From Roseitranquillus sp963749675 (lineage in GTDB: Bacteria; Pseudomonadota; Alphaproteobacteria; Rhodobacterales; Rhodobacteraceae): a DNA stretch of 64,000 nt. The stretch is from assembly GCA_963749675.1 (NCBI GenBank), contig CAVVNT010000006.1:1-64000 (forward strand), written 5' to 3'. The notes below the pieces were generated by a model. The model was not told the origin of the DNA. It was given only the letters and a program-made list of their open reading frames with translations, and ran no database searches. The translations under genes and the position numbers were made by a program. Positions 15,993 to 25,285 of the stretch are shown in pieces (within the stretch, counting starts at the first letter, position 1; every line of letters begins with the position of its first letter).

Positions 15993-17941
15993 GGTCTGCC
16001 ACGGCGTTCGGGGAGTGCCATCGGGCCCTTGGTCGACGCCTCGTGCATGCGCTGATCGGACTGGTGCTATCGGTCTCGGTGTGCGGGGCGCAGGAAGGAG
16101 GCGGGCCGCCCGAGATGCCCATCGTTCGGACGGACAGCCCGAGCGAGACCGTCGCCTCCTTCGCGGAGCTTCGCGACGCGCTCGAGGCCGCGGTCGCCGC
16201 CTATGTGGCAGCGCCGAGCCGGGCCGGTGTGACACAGATCGACCTCCTTCTCGCCAACCTGCGCAGCCTGATCGACCTCGAAGGCGTTCCCGCCGCGGCC
16301 CGCCAGCGCGTCGGCACCGCCACCGCGCTCGCGCTGCTCGACACGTTCGGTCGGGTCGGCCTGCCGGGACCGGGAGAGCTGCCCGGCGCCGACAGTCTGG
16401 ACGACGCGGATGTTGCCAGCGTGCGGATCCCCGGCACGCCCCTGCGCATGGGGCGCACCGAGGACGGCGCGCGGGCCGGCGAATGGCTGTTCGACGAAAG
16501 CACCGTCATTGCCGCCCCCCGCTTTCTGGCGGGAATCGCGAACAAGCCGCTCGTCTCGAGCCTCGGCTGGGACAGCTGGACGACGACCCTGCCGCAACTG
16601 ACGGGCCCGTTTCTGCCCGCGCGCCTTACGGCCGCCGTGCCTGCGGGCTGGCAGACCCTGTGGCGAGGTCTGCCGATCTGGAAATGGGCGATGATGGCCC
16701 TTGGCGCCTGCCTCGCCTGGTTTGTACTTGCCCGCATCCACCGTTGGACGGCACGCGCGCCCGGCCCACACGCGGCGCCCCTGCGGATGGTCATGCCCTT
16801 GCTCACGCTGATTGCCCTGCAGGTCTTTCTGCCGTGGTTCAAACGACAGCTGATGCCGTTCTCCCAGATGCCCGACATTGTCGCCCATGCCGTGACGCTT
16901 CTCAGCTTCGCCGCTCTGGCGTGGCTGTTCTGGGCGACTGTCCAGGCCTTCGTCGCAATCCGCAGCACCCCCGAGCCCAACCCGAAAATGGGACGCGACC
17001 GGGACCTTTGGCGCGTGATGGGTGCAGCGGCCGGCGGCATGGGTGTGTTGATCATCCTGACGACGGGGGCGCAAAGGCTGGGCATTCCGATCCTCAGCCT
17101 CGCCGCCGGCCTCGGCATTGGCGGTCTGGCCGTTGCGCTCGCCCTGCGGCCAACGCTCGAAAACCTCGTCGGCGGGCTTCTCCTCTATATCGACAGGCCC
17201 GTGCGCATCGGCGACTTCTGCACTTTCGGCGCCCACGGCGGCACGGTGGAGCGGATCGGGGTCCGGGCCGTGTGGGTGCGGGCGCTCGACCGGACGCTGA
17301 TCTCGATCCCGAACGCCCGTTTCGCCGACATGGAGCTGATCAACTGGGCCGCTTGCGACATGATGCTCATCCACCGCGTCCTGCGTCTGCGGCTCGAGAC
17401 GTCGCCGGACCAGCTCCGCTTTGTCCTCGCCGAGATCCGGAAAATGCTCCACGCCCACCCCCGGATCGACGACGACACGATCCGCGTTCGCTACATGGGC
17501 CCCGGCGAAGCGGGCCGAGAGGTCGACTTGCGTTACTACGTGAAGACCCGCGAGTGGAACGAGTTCTTCGCCGTCCGCGAGGACACGCTGCTCCGGGTGG
17601 ACGAGATCGTCGAAAGGGCCGGGGCGAAATACGCGGTGCCCGCTCGCGTTCTGCACATCGCCCGCGACCTCGGTGGCACCGAGCCCGACCGACAGGCGAC
17701 ATCCGAAGCGGCGGTCGCCGCGTGGCGCGACGCGGGCACGCTGCCCTTCCCGAAATTCGCGCCCGAGGCGTTGGCGGGCCTCGACGACACGCTCGACTAC
17801 CCACCGCTCGGCTCCCCCGACGCGGGGACAGCAGGAATTTACCGTGCGGCGACGCCCGAGACCCTGTCGCGCGGACCCGAAGCGGAGCCGACCCCTTCAA
17901 CGAGACAAGACGGCGCGCCGCACGCAACTCGACAAGATTGA
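15989..17941 (+). CDS. large MscS-family mechanosensitive channel
   Basis: 650 residues. A signal-like N-terminus and a periplasmic domain of about 200 residues precede several membrane segments (WKWAMMALGACLAWFVLARI; LLTLIALQVFLPWF; LLSFAALAWLFWATVQAFVA; MGVLIILTTGAQRLGIPILS). The pore helix follows with SLAAGLGIGGLAVALALRPT. The beta domain (RPVRIGDFCTFGAHGGTVER, ISIPNARFADMELINWA) and alpha/beta domain complete the family pattern. It would release solutes on osmotic downshock. TTG at 15989 overlaps the preceding stop as TTGA. A truncated paralogue lies upstream at 14600. Confidence 0.88.
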   Translation: MRSATAFGECHRALGRRLVHALIGLVLSVSVCGAQEGGGPPEMPIVRTDSPSETVASFAELRDALEAAVAAYVAAPSRAGVTQIDLLLANLRSLIDLEGVPAAARQRVGTATALALLDTFGRVGLPGPGELPGADSLDDADVASVRIPGTPLRMGRTEDGARAGEWLFDESTVIAAPRFLAGIANKPLVSSLGWDSWTTTLPQLTGPFLPARLTAAVPAGWQTLWRGLPIWKWAMMALGACLAWFVLARIHRWTARAPGPHAAPLRMVMPLLTLIALQVFLPWFKRQLMPFSQMPDIVAHAVTLLSFAALAWLFWATVQAFVAIRSTPEPNPKMGRDRDLWRVMGAAAGGMGVLIILTTGAQRLGIPILSLAAGLGIGGLAVALALRPTLENLVGGLLLYIDRPVRIGDFCTFGAHGGTVERIGVRAVWVRALDRTLISIPNARFADMELINWAACDMMLIHRVLRLRLETSPDQLRFVLAEIRKMLHAHPRIDDDTIRVRYMGPGEAGREVDLRYYVKTREWNEFFAVREDTLLRVDEIVERAGAKYAVPARVLHIARDLGGTEPDRQATSEAAVAAWRDAGTLPFPKFAPEALAGLDDTLDYPPLGSPDAGTAGIYRAATPETLSRGPEAEPTPSTRQDGAPHATRQD

Positions 17942-18067
17942 GCCATTCGTCGCAATCGCCGGCGCGCGACGCGGTTAGCCTGTCTCACAGTGGAGCACGC
18001 AAGCCCGCGGCCGGCATCGGCCCGCAAAGCGCCCCGCAACGCCACAGCACGAAGGGATACCGCGCCG

Positions 18068-20077
18068 ATGACCTCCTCTTCCCCCACGCACAAGCACTTC
18101 CACCCCAAGGGCAAGATGCCGACGGAGCACACCCGCGCCGTTCTCGAGGCCACGCGCACCGCTCTGCCCTTCCACGACAGGCGCGACTTCGAGGAATGCG
18201 CTCGCGGCCTGATCGCGCGGATGGAGGCCAGGCGGATCAGGGCCGATGGCGGCCACGACGCGTGGAACATGGGCAAGTTCGACTTCATCGACGCGGCGGA
18301 AGATTACGACAGCATCCACCCCTCGCTCCTGCGCCAGGCCAAGCTCAATCAGGATTACGGGCTCTACGAGGTCATCCCGGGGATCTACCAGATCCGTGGC
18401 TTCGACCTATCGCAGATGACCTTCGTGCGCGGCAAGATCGGCTGGATCGTCTTCGACGTGCTGATTTCGGTCGAAACGGCGCGCGCGGGGCTGAAGCTGT
18501 TCCGGGAGCATGTGGGGGGCGATCTGCCGATCACGGCGGTGATCTATTCGCATAACCACGTCGACCACTGGGGCGGCATCAAGGGCATCGTCTCCGAAGA
18601 GGACGTGCGCGCCGGCAAGGTCGAGATCATCGCGCCCGTCGGCTTCATGGACAACACGGTCGCCGAGAACGTCTATGCCGGCAACGCGATGAACCGGCGG
18701 GCCTTCTACCAGTACGGCATCCTGCTGCCGGTAGACCCCTACGGCTTCGTCACCCAGGGGCTCGGCCAGGGCACCTCGCGCGGCGCCGTCACGCTGATCG
18801 CCCCTACCCGTATCGTGAGCGAAGCCTTCGAGGAGTTCGAGGTCGACGGCATCCCCATGGTTTTCCAGAACACGCCAGACACCGAGGCGCCGTCGGAGAT
18901 GAACACCTGGATCCCGTCGATGAAGGCGCTCTGGATGGCCGAGAACGTCACCCATTGCCTGCACAACATCTACACGCTTCGGGGCGCGCCCGTGCGCGAC
19001 GCGCTCAACTGGTCGAAATACATCGCCGAGGCGCTCTACCGCTTCGGGGGCGAGGCCGAGGTGATGTTCGCTGCCCACCACTGGCCGCGCTGGGGCAACG
19101 ACCGTATCCAGGAGGTGCTGCGCGCGCAGCGCGACATTTACGCCAACATGCACAACCAGGTGCTGCACCACGCCAATAACGGGGTGACAATCAACCAGAT
19201 CCACAACGTCTACGAGGTGCCCGAGGCGCTGCAGCAGCACTGGCATGTCCGCGGCTACCACGGCTCGCCCGAACACAACGCCCGCGGCGTGATCCAGCGA
19301 TATCTCGGCTTCTGGGACTGCAATCCGGCGACGCTGATCCCGCCCTCGCCCGAGGAGTCCGCGCCGGTCTATGTCCGCATCATGGGCGGCGCGGCGACGA
19401 TCCTGCCCGAGGCCGCGCAGCTCTACGCGGCGGGCGACTACAAGATGGCGGTGGAGATCCTGAACAAGCTCGTCCTCGCCGAGCCGGGCAATCAGGAGGC
19501 GCGGGACCTGATGGCCGACGCGCTGGAGCAGATCGGCTATCAGCAGGAGAATCCCGGGTTGCGCAACAGCTTCCTGGCCGGCGCATTCGAGTTGCGCTCC
19601 GGCATTCCGGCCGGCGTCGTTCCGAAGACATCGAGCCCGGACGTGATGCGTGCGATGTCGACGGAGCTGTTCCTCAACTTCCTCGGCATCCGCCTCGACA
19701 GCGCGAAGGCCGCCGGCCACCGTTACACGATGAACCTGCGCACGCCCGACAATGGCGAGGAGTTCATCGTGGAACTCGAGAACGCGACGCTGACGAACAT
19801 CAAGGGCTATCAGGCGCCGAATGCCGATCTGACCCTGACGATCGACCGGGCCGCGCTCAACGACACGCTCATCGGCGCCAGGAGCCTCGAGGCGCAGCTC
19901 GCCGAAGGCACCGCGACCTTCGAGGGCGATCCCTCGATCCTGAAGACACTCGCCGGCATGATGGTCGACTTCACCCCCACCTTCGAGGTGTTCCCCGGCA
20001 CGCCCGCGCCCGAGCCCGCGCCGTTGGCGCATGATCCCTTCGACACCGAGGAGATGAAGGACCTCGTGCCGGAGTGA
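18068..20077 (+). CDS. metallo-beta-lactamase-fold alkylsulfatase (SdsA1/BDS1-like)
   Basis: 669 residues from the ATG at 18068, chosen over an upstream GTG because AAGGG precedes it and homology starts here. It hydrolyses primary alkyl sulfates such as dodecyl sulfate to alcohol and sulfate. All zinc ligands are present: HNHVDH (His162, His164, Asp166, His167), Glu273 in DTEAPSEM, Glu292 in MAENVTH and the His pair 337-338 in AAHHWPRWG. The dimerisation domain and a C-terminal SCP2-like domain (residues about 540-650) follow. No signal peptide is visible, so it is probably cytoplasmic. The sulfate permease begins four bases downstream. Confidence 0.92.
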   Translation: MTSSSPTHKHFHPKGKMPTEHTRAVLEATRTALPFHDRRDFEECARGLIARMEARRIRADGGHDAWNMGKFDFIDAAEDYDSIHPSLLRQAKLNQDYGLYEVIPGIYQIRGFDLSQMTFVRGKIGWIVFDVLISVETARAGLKLFREHVGGDLPITAVIYSHNHVDHWGGIKGIVSEEDVRAGKVEIIAPVGFMDNTVAENVYAGNAMNRRAFYQYGILLPVDPYGFVTQGLGQGTSRGAVTLIAPTRIVSEAFEEFEVDGIPMVFQNTPDTEAPSEMNTWIPSMKALWMAENVTHCLHNIYTLRGAPVRDALNWSKYIAEALYRFGGEAEVMFAAHHWPRWGNDRIQEVLRAQRDIYANMHNQVLHHANNGVTINQIHNVYEVPEALQQHWHVRGYHGSPEHNARGVIQRYLGFWDCNPATLIPPSPEESAPVYVRIMGGAATILPEAAQLYAAGDYKMAVEILNKLVLAEPGNQEARDLMADALEQIGYQQENPGLRNSFLAGAFELRSGIPAGVVPKTSSPDVMRAMSTELFLNFLGIRLDSAKAAGHRYTMNLRTPDNGEEFIVELENATLTNIKGYQAPNADLTLTIDRAALNDTLIGARSLEAQLAEGTATFEGDPSILKTLAGMMVDFTPTFEVFPGTPAPEPAPLAHDPFDTEEMKDLVPE

Positions 20078-20081
20078 GGCG

Positions 20082-21788
20082 GTGGTCGAGGCCCGGCAAG
20101 GGGGGCGTTCGATACTGTCCCGCCTGAAGCTCGAGCGTGGGAACATCGGCGCCGACCTCGTGGCCGGCGCCACCTTCGCCATCGTGAACGTGCCGCAGGG
20201 CATGGCGAACGCGGTGCTGGCGACGGTGAACCCGGTCGCGGGGCTCTATGCGCTGATGATCGCGATGCCGGTGGGCGCGGTCTTCACCGGTTCGGTCTTC
20301 ATGAACGTCTCGACGACCGGCGCGCTGTCGGTCGCGGCCGGGGAGGCGCTGGTTCCTTTCGAAGGGAACGCGAAGGTCGGCGCCCTCGTCGCGCTCGTGT
20401 TGCTGGTGGGCGCGTTCCAGCTCGCCTTCGGGCTGATGCGGCTGGGGCGGCTGATCCGCTTCGTCTCCAACGCGGTGATGACCGGCTTCATCACCGGGAT
20501 CGCGTTTCTGATCATGTTCGGCTCCGTGTCCGACATCACGGGCTATTCGAGCGGCCAGCCCAACCCCTTGCTCAGGCTCGCCGACACCATGCTGAGCTGG
20601 CGCATCCTGGATCCGCATACGGTGTTTCTCGGGCTATCCACTGTCCTTCTGATCCTTGCGTTCCAGCGCACGCCGCTCGCCAAGTTCGCCCTGATCCTCG
20701 CGCTGGCCGTCACGACCGGGCTCGCCTACGCCATGTCGCTGGGGCTCGAGGGCGGCAATGTCGTGCTGGTGGGCGACATCGCGATCATCCCGCGCAGTCT
20801 GCCCACCCCCATTCTGCCCGATCTCTCGAAGCTGCCGGACATCGCGCTGCCGGCGCTCGCCATCGCCATCATCGGCCTGATCCAGGGCGCGGGCGTCGGG
20901 CAAAGCTATCCCAACCCCGACGGCCGGTTTCCCGACACGTCCCGCGACTTCTCCGGGCAGGGCATGGCGAACCTCGCCGCCGGCGCCTTCGGCGCGATCC
21001 CCTGCGGCGGGTCGATGTCGGGTACGGCCGTGAACTTTCAGGCCGGGGCGCGCTCGCGGTGGTCGAACATCTTCGCCGGCGCCATCGTGGTGCTGATCGT
21101 CTTCGCCTTCGTCGATCTGGTGAAGCTGGTGCCCATGGCTGGCCTCGGCGGGCTGCTGCTGGTCGTCGGCTTCCAGAACATCCAGCCGGAGAACATCCGC
21201 ACGGTCTGGGCCACCGGCCTGCCGGCGCGTCTCGCGATGGGGGCCACCTTCGCCGCAACACTCTTCCTGCCGCTGCAATTCGCGATCCTGATCGGGGTGG
21301 CGCTGTCCTTCCTCCTGACGATCCTGCGCATGTCGAACCGCATCGAGGTGCGCGAATTCCGCCTCGTCGAGGGCGGCTTTCCCGTCGAGGCGGAGGCGCC
21401 GGCCAGCCTCGAGCCCGGCGCGATCTGCGTCCTGCGCATCCGGGGCTCTCTTTTCTTCGCGTCGGCCCAGGCGCTCGAGGCGCAGCTCCCCTCCGTCGAA
21501 GGGGCACGCGGCGCGACCCTCATCCTGATCCTGCGCGACGTCGATGACCTGGGAAGCACGATGCTGCGCCTGCTCAAGCGCTATGCGACGAGCCTGCACG
21601 CGGCGGGCGGCACGCTGAAGCTGACGGGCGTCAACGAAGACCTCCGGGGACAGCTCGAGCGGACGGGCCTGCTCGCCCATATCGGCGCGGACAACGTTCA
21701 TCGCGAACGGCCCGAGCTCGGCGCCGCCCTGAACGCAGCGATCCTCTCGGCGCGGGAGCAGCGCGCGCCCCGCGCAGAGACCGGCTGA
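20082..21788 (+). CDS. SulP-family sulfate permease with STAS domain
   Basis: 568 residues. The SulP membrane domain is clear: GADLVAGATFAIVNVPQGMA, NPVAGLYALMIAMPVGAVFT, FVSNAVMTGFITGIAFLIMF and GAIPCGGSMSGTAVNFQAGA. A C-terminal STAS domain follows (AICVLRIRGSLFFASAQALE, then ILRDVDDLGSTMLRLLKRY), with the Ser of DDLGST at the usual position. Such proteins carry sulfate or other anions across the inner membrane. The GTG at 20082 lies four bases after the alkylsulfatase stop, so the two are probably one transcript, and sulfate released by that enzyme is the likely cargo. The direction is not shown. Confidence 0.9.
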   Translation: MVEARQGGRSILSRLKLERGNIGADLVAGATFAIVNVPQGMANAVLATVNPVAGLYALMIAMPVGAVFTGSVFMNVSTTGALSVAAGEALVPFEGNAKVGALVALVLLVGAFQLAFGLMRLGRLIRFVSNAVMTGFITGIAFLIMFGSVSDITGYSSGQPNPLLRLADTMLSWRILDPHTVFLGLSTVLLILAFQRTPLAKFALILALAVTTGLAYAMSLGLEGGNVVLVGDIAIIPRSLPTPILPDLSKLPDIALPALAIAIIGLIQGAGVGQSYPNPDGRFPDTSRDFSGQGMANLAAGAFGAIPCGGSMSGTAVNFQAGARSRWSNIFAGAIVVLIVFAFVDLVKLVPMAGLGGLLLVVGFQNIQPENIRTVWATGLPARLAMGATFAATLFLPLQFAILIGVALSFLLTILRMSNRIEVREFRLVEGGFPVEAEAPASLEPGAICVLRIRGSLFFASAQALEAQLPSVEGARGATLILILRDVDDLGSTMLRLLKRYATSLHAAGGTLKLTGVNEDLRGQLERTGLLAHIGADNVHRERPELGAALNAAILSAREQRAPRAETG

Positions 21789-21801
21789 ACGGAGGCGCGC
21801 G

Positions 21802-22689
21802 ATGCCCGACGCAGTCGTCATCTTCACGGGTATCGTCGTCTTCGCGCAGATGTTCGATATCGGCCTGCGCGTCCGGCAAGGCAGCGCTGCGGCGTTGCTG
21901 CGCGATACGGGGCTCGTCCTGCGGTCCCTCGCCTCGGCGCTGATCGCCGTGCCGTTGGCCGTCTTCGTCCTGATCGCCCTGATCCCGCTGCCGCCGGAAG
22001 TCGCCCTGGGCCTCGTCATCCTCGCCGCCGCGCCCGGCGCTCCGCTGACCACGCGGCGCGCCGAGGCCGCGGGGGCGGATCGGGACTACGTCTCGGCGCT
22101 GCAGGTGATGCTGGCCGTCCTCGCGATGGTGCACATGCCGCTCGTCTTCGCCGCCTTCGACGAGGTGGTGACGCTCGCCGTCCCGCCTGTGGCGCCGGAG
22201 ACGATCGCCGGCCAGGTCGCCACCGTGACCTTTTTCCCCCTCGTGCTCGGCTGGCTTTTCGCGCGCGCCGCGCCCGCTGTGCTGCAACGCCGGGCCGGTC
22301 TGTTGTCGCTCCTTTCGAAGGTTCTCTTCGTCGGCTTTCTCCTCGCGGTCGTCCTCGCCCTGGCATTCGTCCCCGACCTGCGCAGCAAGCTGATGATCGG
22401 GTGGGCCGGCGCCGGAGCCATCGTGGCGCTCGCGGCGTTCGCCCTCGCCTCCGGCCACGCCCTCGGCGGCCCGCGCGGGGACAGGCGCGCGGGCCTCGCC
22501 ATCGCGACGGTGGCGCGCAATCTCGGCCTCGCCCTCTACGTCGCCGAAAGCACCCCGGAGATGACCGAGGCGATCCCCGCGATCCTCACCTATGCCCTGC
22601 TCGCGATCCTTCTCGCGGTGCCTTGTTCGCGCTGGATGAAGGGTCGTCTGCAGGCCGCGCAGGCATCTTCGCCGGGTGGACGCGACTGA
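21802..22689 (+). CDS. BASS/SBF-like membrane transporter
   Basis: 295 residues with about nine hydrophobic segments, including GLVLRSLASALIAVPLAVFV, LGLVILAAAPGAPLTTRRAE and LAIATVARNLGLALYVAEST, which resemble the bile acid:sodium symporter (SBF) fold; the AAPGAP and ATVARNLGLAL motifs are typical of the two crossing regions. Substrate unknown; organic anions are common for the family. The ATG at 21802 has GGAGG upstream, 13 bases after the SulP stop, so it is likely in the same operon. An organic acid or sulfonate product of alkyl sulfate breakdown is possible. Confidence 0.75.
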   Translation: MPDAVVIFTGIVVFAQMFDIGLRVRQGSAAALLRDTGLVLRSLASALIAVPLAVFVLIALIPLPPEVALGLVILAAAPGAPLTTRRAEAAGADRDYVSALQVMLAVLAMVHMPLVFAAFDEVVTLAVPPVAPETIAGQVATVTFFPLVLGWLFARAAPAVLQRRAGLLSLLSKVLFVGFLLAVVLALAFVPDLRSKLMIGWAGAGAIVALAAFALASGHALGGPRGDRRAGLAIATVARNLGLALYVAESTPEMTEAIPAILTYALLAILLAVPCSRWMKGRLQAAQASSPGGRD

Positions 22690-22841
22690 GCGAAGGTCCG
22701 CAGATTTCCTCACCGGTTTCCAGACGAAACTGTTCCAAACGTCGCAATCGCACCGTGATGCCTCGGGTAGCATCCGACGCAACGGAAACGCGGGGCGCTG
22801 CCGCTCGCGCAGAATGCCACCCGGTGGCAGCGGAGACAGAC

Positions 22842-23302
22842 ATGACCACGCGACGCACGTTCCTTGCCTCCCTGCCCACGACCGGCGCGGCCTTCGCCCT
22901 TGGCGGCGCGCTCCTCGACGAGGGGCCGGCCATGGCCCAGGGCGCTCCGGACCCGCTGGCCGATCACTTCCACCCGCGCGACAAGGCCCCTTCGGGCATA
23001 CCGTGCGGGTGCTGCAGGAGGCCCGCGCGGCGCTGCCCTTCGGGGACGAGAGCGACTTCCAAGAATGGGGGCGCGGCTTCATCGCCGCCCCGCCCGAGCT
23101 GCAGATCATGGCCGAAGCGGGCAAAGCCGCCGTCGACAAGGCGCAGTTCATGTTCCTGGACCAGGAGGCGCCCTTCGACAGCGTGCATCCCTCGCTGCAG
23201 CGCATCGCGCGGCTCGAGATCATGCCAGGCACGAAGCTGCACACCGAACGCGCCAGCCAGGAGCCCTTCGAGGGCGACATCAGCGTCCCGATCCCCGAAT
23301 GA
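22842..23302 (+). pseudogene. Tat-exported alkylsulfatase N-terminal domain, frameshifted, no catalytic domain
   Basis: The ATG at 22842 gives a twin-arginine signal (MTTRRTFLASLPTTGAAFAL) and DPLADHFHPRDKAPSG. Near 22998 the frame shifts and TVRVLQEARAALPFGDESDF, EWGRGFIAAPPELQIMAEAG and FDSVHPSLQRIARLE follow. These match residues about 10-100 of the complete alkylsulfatase (TRAVLEATRTALPFHDRRDF; YDSIHPSLLRQAKLN). It then ends at TGA 23302 (DISVPIPE) with no metallo-beta-lactamase domain. The next gene starts with exactly the missing part, so this may be one half of a split enzyme rather than mere debris. Confidence 0.7.
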
Positions 23303-23365
23303 CCGGATACCGGTTCGCCTCATTCGGCGACCCGGTCCACCCGACCCTCTTGCCGCAGGGAGGCA

Positions 23366-25240
23366 ATGATGACGACACGAAGAGACCTTCTTTCCGGAGC
23401 GCCCGCGGCCGGCGCGCTGCTCGCACTCGGCGCATCGGAGCGGCCCACTCCCGCCCGGGCCCAGACGACCATGGACACCGGCCCGGACTGGCGCTGCCAG
23501 TCGCTGGTCGACCAGCCCGCCGAGGGCGCCAATGGCGTCGTCGCGGCCGCGGATACGCTGACCGTCAACGAGCGCATGGGCGCGGCCAGCAAGGGCGTCT
23601 ACGAGGTCGCGCCCGGTATCTGGCAGATGCGGGGCTGGGGGATCGGGCATGTGATGGCGATCGACGCCCCGGAAGGCTGGATCATCATCGACACAGGCGA
23701 CACGACGCAGGCGGCCGCCGAGATGCGGGCGATGCTGGAGGAGGCGGTGGGCGGCCCGATCCGGGTCGCCGCGATCCTGATCACCCACTGGCACTACGCC
23801 AACGGACAGGGCGCCTTCCTCGACGAGGGGACCCAGACCTGGGGGCATGAGCTTCTGGACGCCAACCGGACGGCCGAGGCGGGGCTTTCGCCCTTCATCG
23901 GCGTCGCCCAGTCGCGAGCCATCGCCCAGTTCGGCATCCTGCACCCGCGCACGGGGCCCGACGCCTTCCCCAACGTGCTGGGCTTCGGGCCGGAGAAGCT
24001 GAGCGGCGACAGCAGCTACCAGCCGCCCATGAACACCTTCCCCGACGGACAGATCGTGCAGATCACGGTCGCCGGCGAAGATATCGAGGTTGCACCCAAC
24101 CGCTCCGACACCACGGACAGCGTGGGCTTCTGGTTCCCGGCGCGGAAGCTGCTTGTCACCAACTTCATGGTGACACCGGTCATCTTCAACATCTTCACCC
24201 TGCGCGGCGGGACGTTCCGTGATCCGACGGTGATGATCGACGACGCACGCTGGCTGGAAAGCAAGGACGCCGAGGTGCTGCTGGACATCCACAACGCGCC
24301 CCTCCTCGGGGGCACGGAAATCCGAGCGGCAATCGAACGCAACTCCGACCAGCTGAAGCAGATCTGGGACCAGACGATCCGGCTGATCGCCCAAGGGTAC
24401 GACGCGCGGCAGGCGGCCGAGGCGATCGCCATGTCGCCCAGCCTGCGCGGCGGGGCCGAACTCTACGGACAGGTCGAAAGCCATGTGCGCGCGGTCTGGG
24501 CCAATCGGCGCGGCTGGTTCGGCTGGGACGTCTACGACATCAACCCGCTGTCGGAACGCGAGGAGGCGGCGCGCCTCCTCGCCGCGATGGGCGGCGTGGA
24601 GGCCGTGCGGGAGGCTGCGGCGCAGGCCGTGGCAGAGGGCGGCATCGACAACTGGCGGTGGGGGCTGAAGCAGACGTCGCTGCTCCTCGCGCTCGACCCG
24701 GACGATCAGGCGGCGCGCGCGACGCGGGCAGACGCCGCGCGGGCTATGGGCCAGCGCACGACCTCGGCCAATGCCCGCGGCTTCTACATCACGGAGGCGC
24801 TTCAGATCGAAGGGGAGATGCAGTTCGACGGTCAGCCTGTCACCGTCGATCTTCTGCGCCGCGTCCTTGGCACGCCCCGCCGCGAGGTGCTTGTGGCGGC
24901 GTCGCCGGCCGGGGTGCTCGACTACCTTGCCTTTCTCGTCGATCCGCGGGCGGCTGGCGACAGGCGGGTCACTTTCACGCTCGCGGTCGAGGGCGATCCG
25001 GCCCTCCACCGCCTCCAACTGCGCAACGGTGTGCTGATCCGCGCGGCTGCCACGGAACCGGGGCCGATCCACGTCACGGCGACACCTGATGACCTTGCCG
25101 ATTTCGTGCTTGGGACTGCGCCCCTGCCCAGCGAAGCTTCGGAACTCGCCGATTTTCGGCGGATCTTCGACCGCAGCCATTTCCTCGACCGGGACGCGCT
25201 GGTCGCCACCCTCAGCAAGACCCCGACCTATCCCTACTGA
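23366..25240 (+). CDS. Tat-exported alkylsulfatase-like protein with degenerate metal site
   Basis: 624 residues with a Tat signal (MMTTRRDLLSGAPAAGALLA). The metallo-beta-lactamase, dimerisation and SCP2-like parts of alkylsulfatases are recognisable (KGVYEVAPGIWQMRGWGIGH; FNIFTLRGG; a C-terminal DLLRRVLGTPRREVL region). The ligand motif, however, reads THWHYANG: His141 and His143 remain, but Asp and His are replaced by Ala145 and Asn146. Neither of the two ligand glutamates has a clear counterpart; the last His region reads DIHNAPLLGG. It likely does not hold the normal zinc pair. Start at 23366 behind GGGAGG. Confidence 0.8.
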   Translation: MMTTRRDLLSGAPAAGALLALGASERPTPARAQTTMDTGPDWRCQSLVDQPAEGANGVVAAADTLTVNERMGAASKGVYEVAPGIWQMRGWGIGHVMAIDAPEGWIIIDTGDTTQAAAEMRAMLEEAVGGPIRVAAILITHWHYANGQGAFLDEGTQTWGHELLDANRTAEAGLSPFIGVAQSRAIAQFGILHPRTGPDAFPNVLGFGPEKLSGDSSYQPPMNTFPDGQIVQITVAGEDIEVAPNRSDTTDSVGFWFPARKLLVTNFMVTPVIFNIFTLRGGTFRDPTVMIDDARWLESKDAEVLLDIHNAPLLGGTEIRAAIERNSDQLKQIWDQTIRLIAQGYDARQAAEAIAMSPSLRGGAELYGQVESHVRAVWANRRGWFGWDVYDINPLSEREEAARLLAAMGGVEAVREAAAQAVAEGGIDNWRWGLKQTSLLLALDPDDQAARATRADAARAMGQRTTSANARGFYITEALQIEGEMQFDGQPVTVDLLRRVLGTPRREVLVAASPAGVLDYLAFLVDPRAAGDRRVTFTLAVEGDPALHRLQLRNGVLIRAAATEPGPIHVTATPDDLADFVLGTAPLPSEASELADFRRIFDRSHFLDRDALVATLSKTPTYPY

Positions 25241-25285
25241 TCCGCCGATCTGCCTCGCCGTCACCACAAGGAACTCACGTTTTGA

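Noticed and set aside
15922..18555. Long plus-strand frame across MscS and the alkylsulfatase start
   Set aside because: It crosses two real genes in a different frame and is arginine-rich without any motif.
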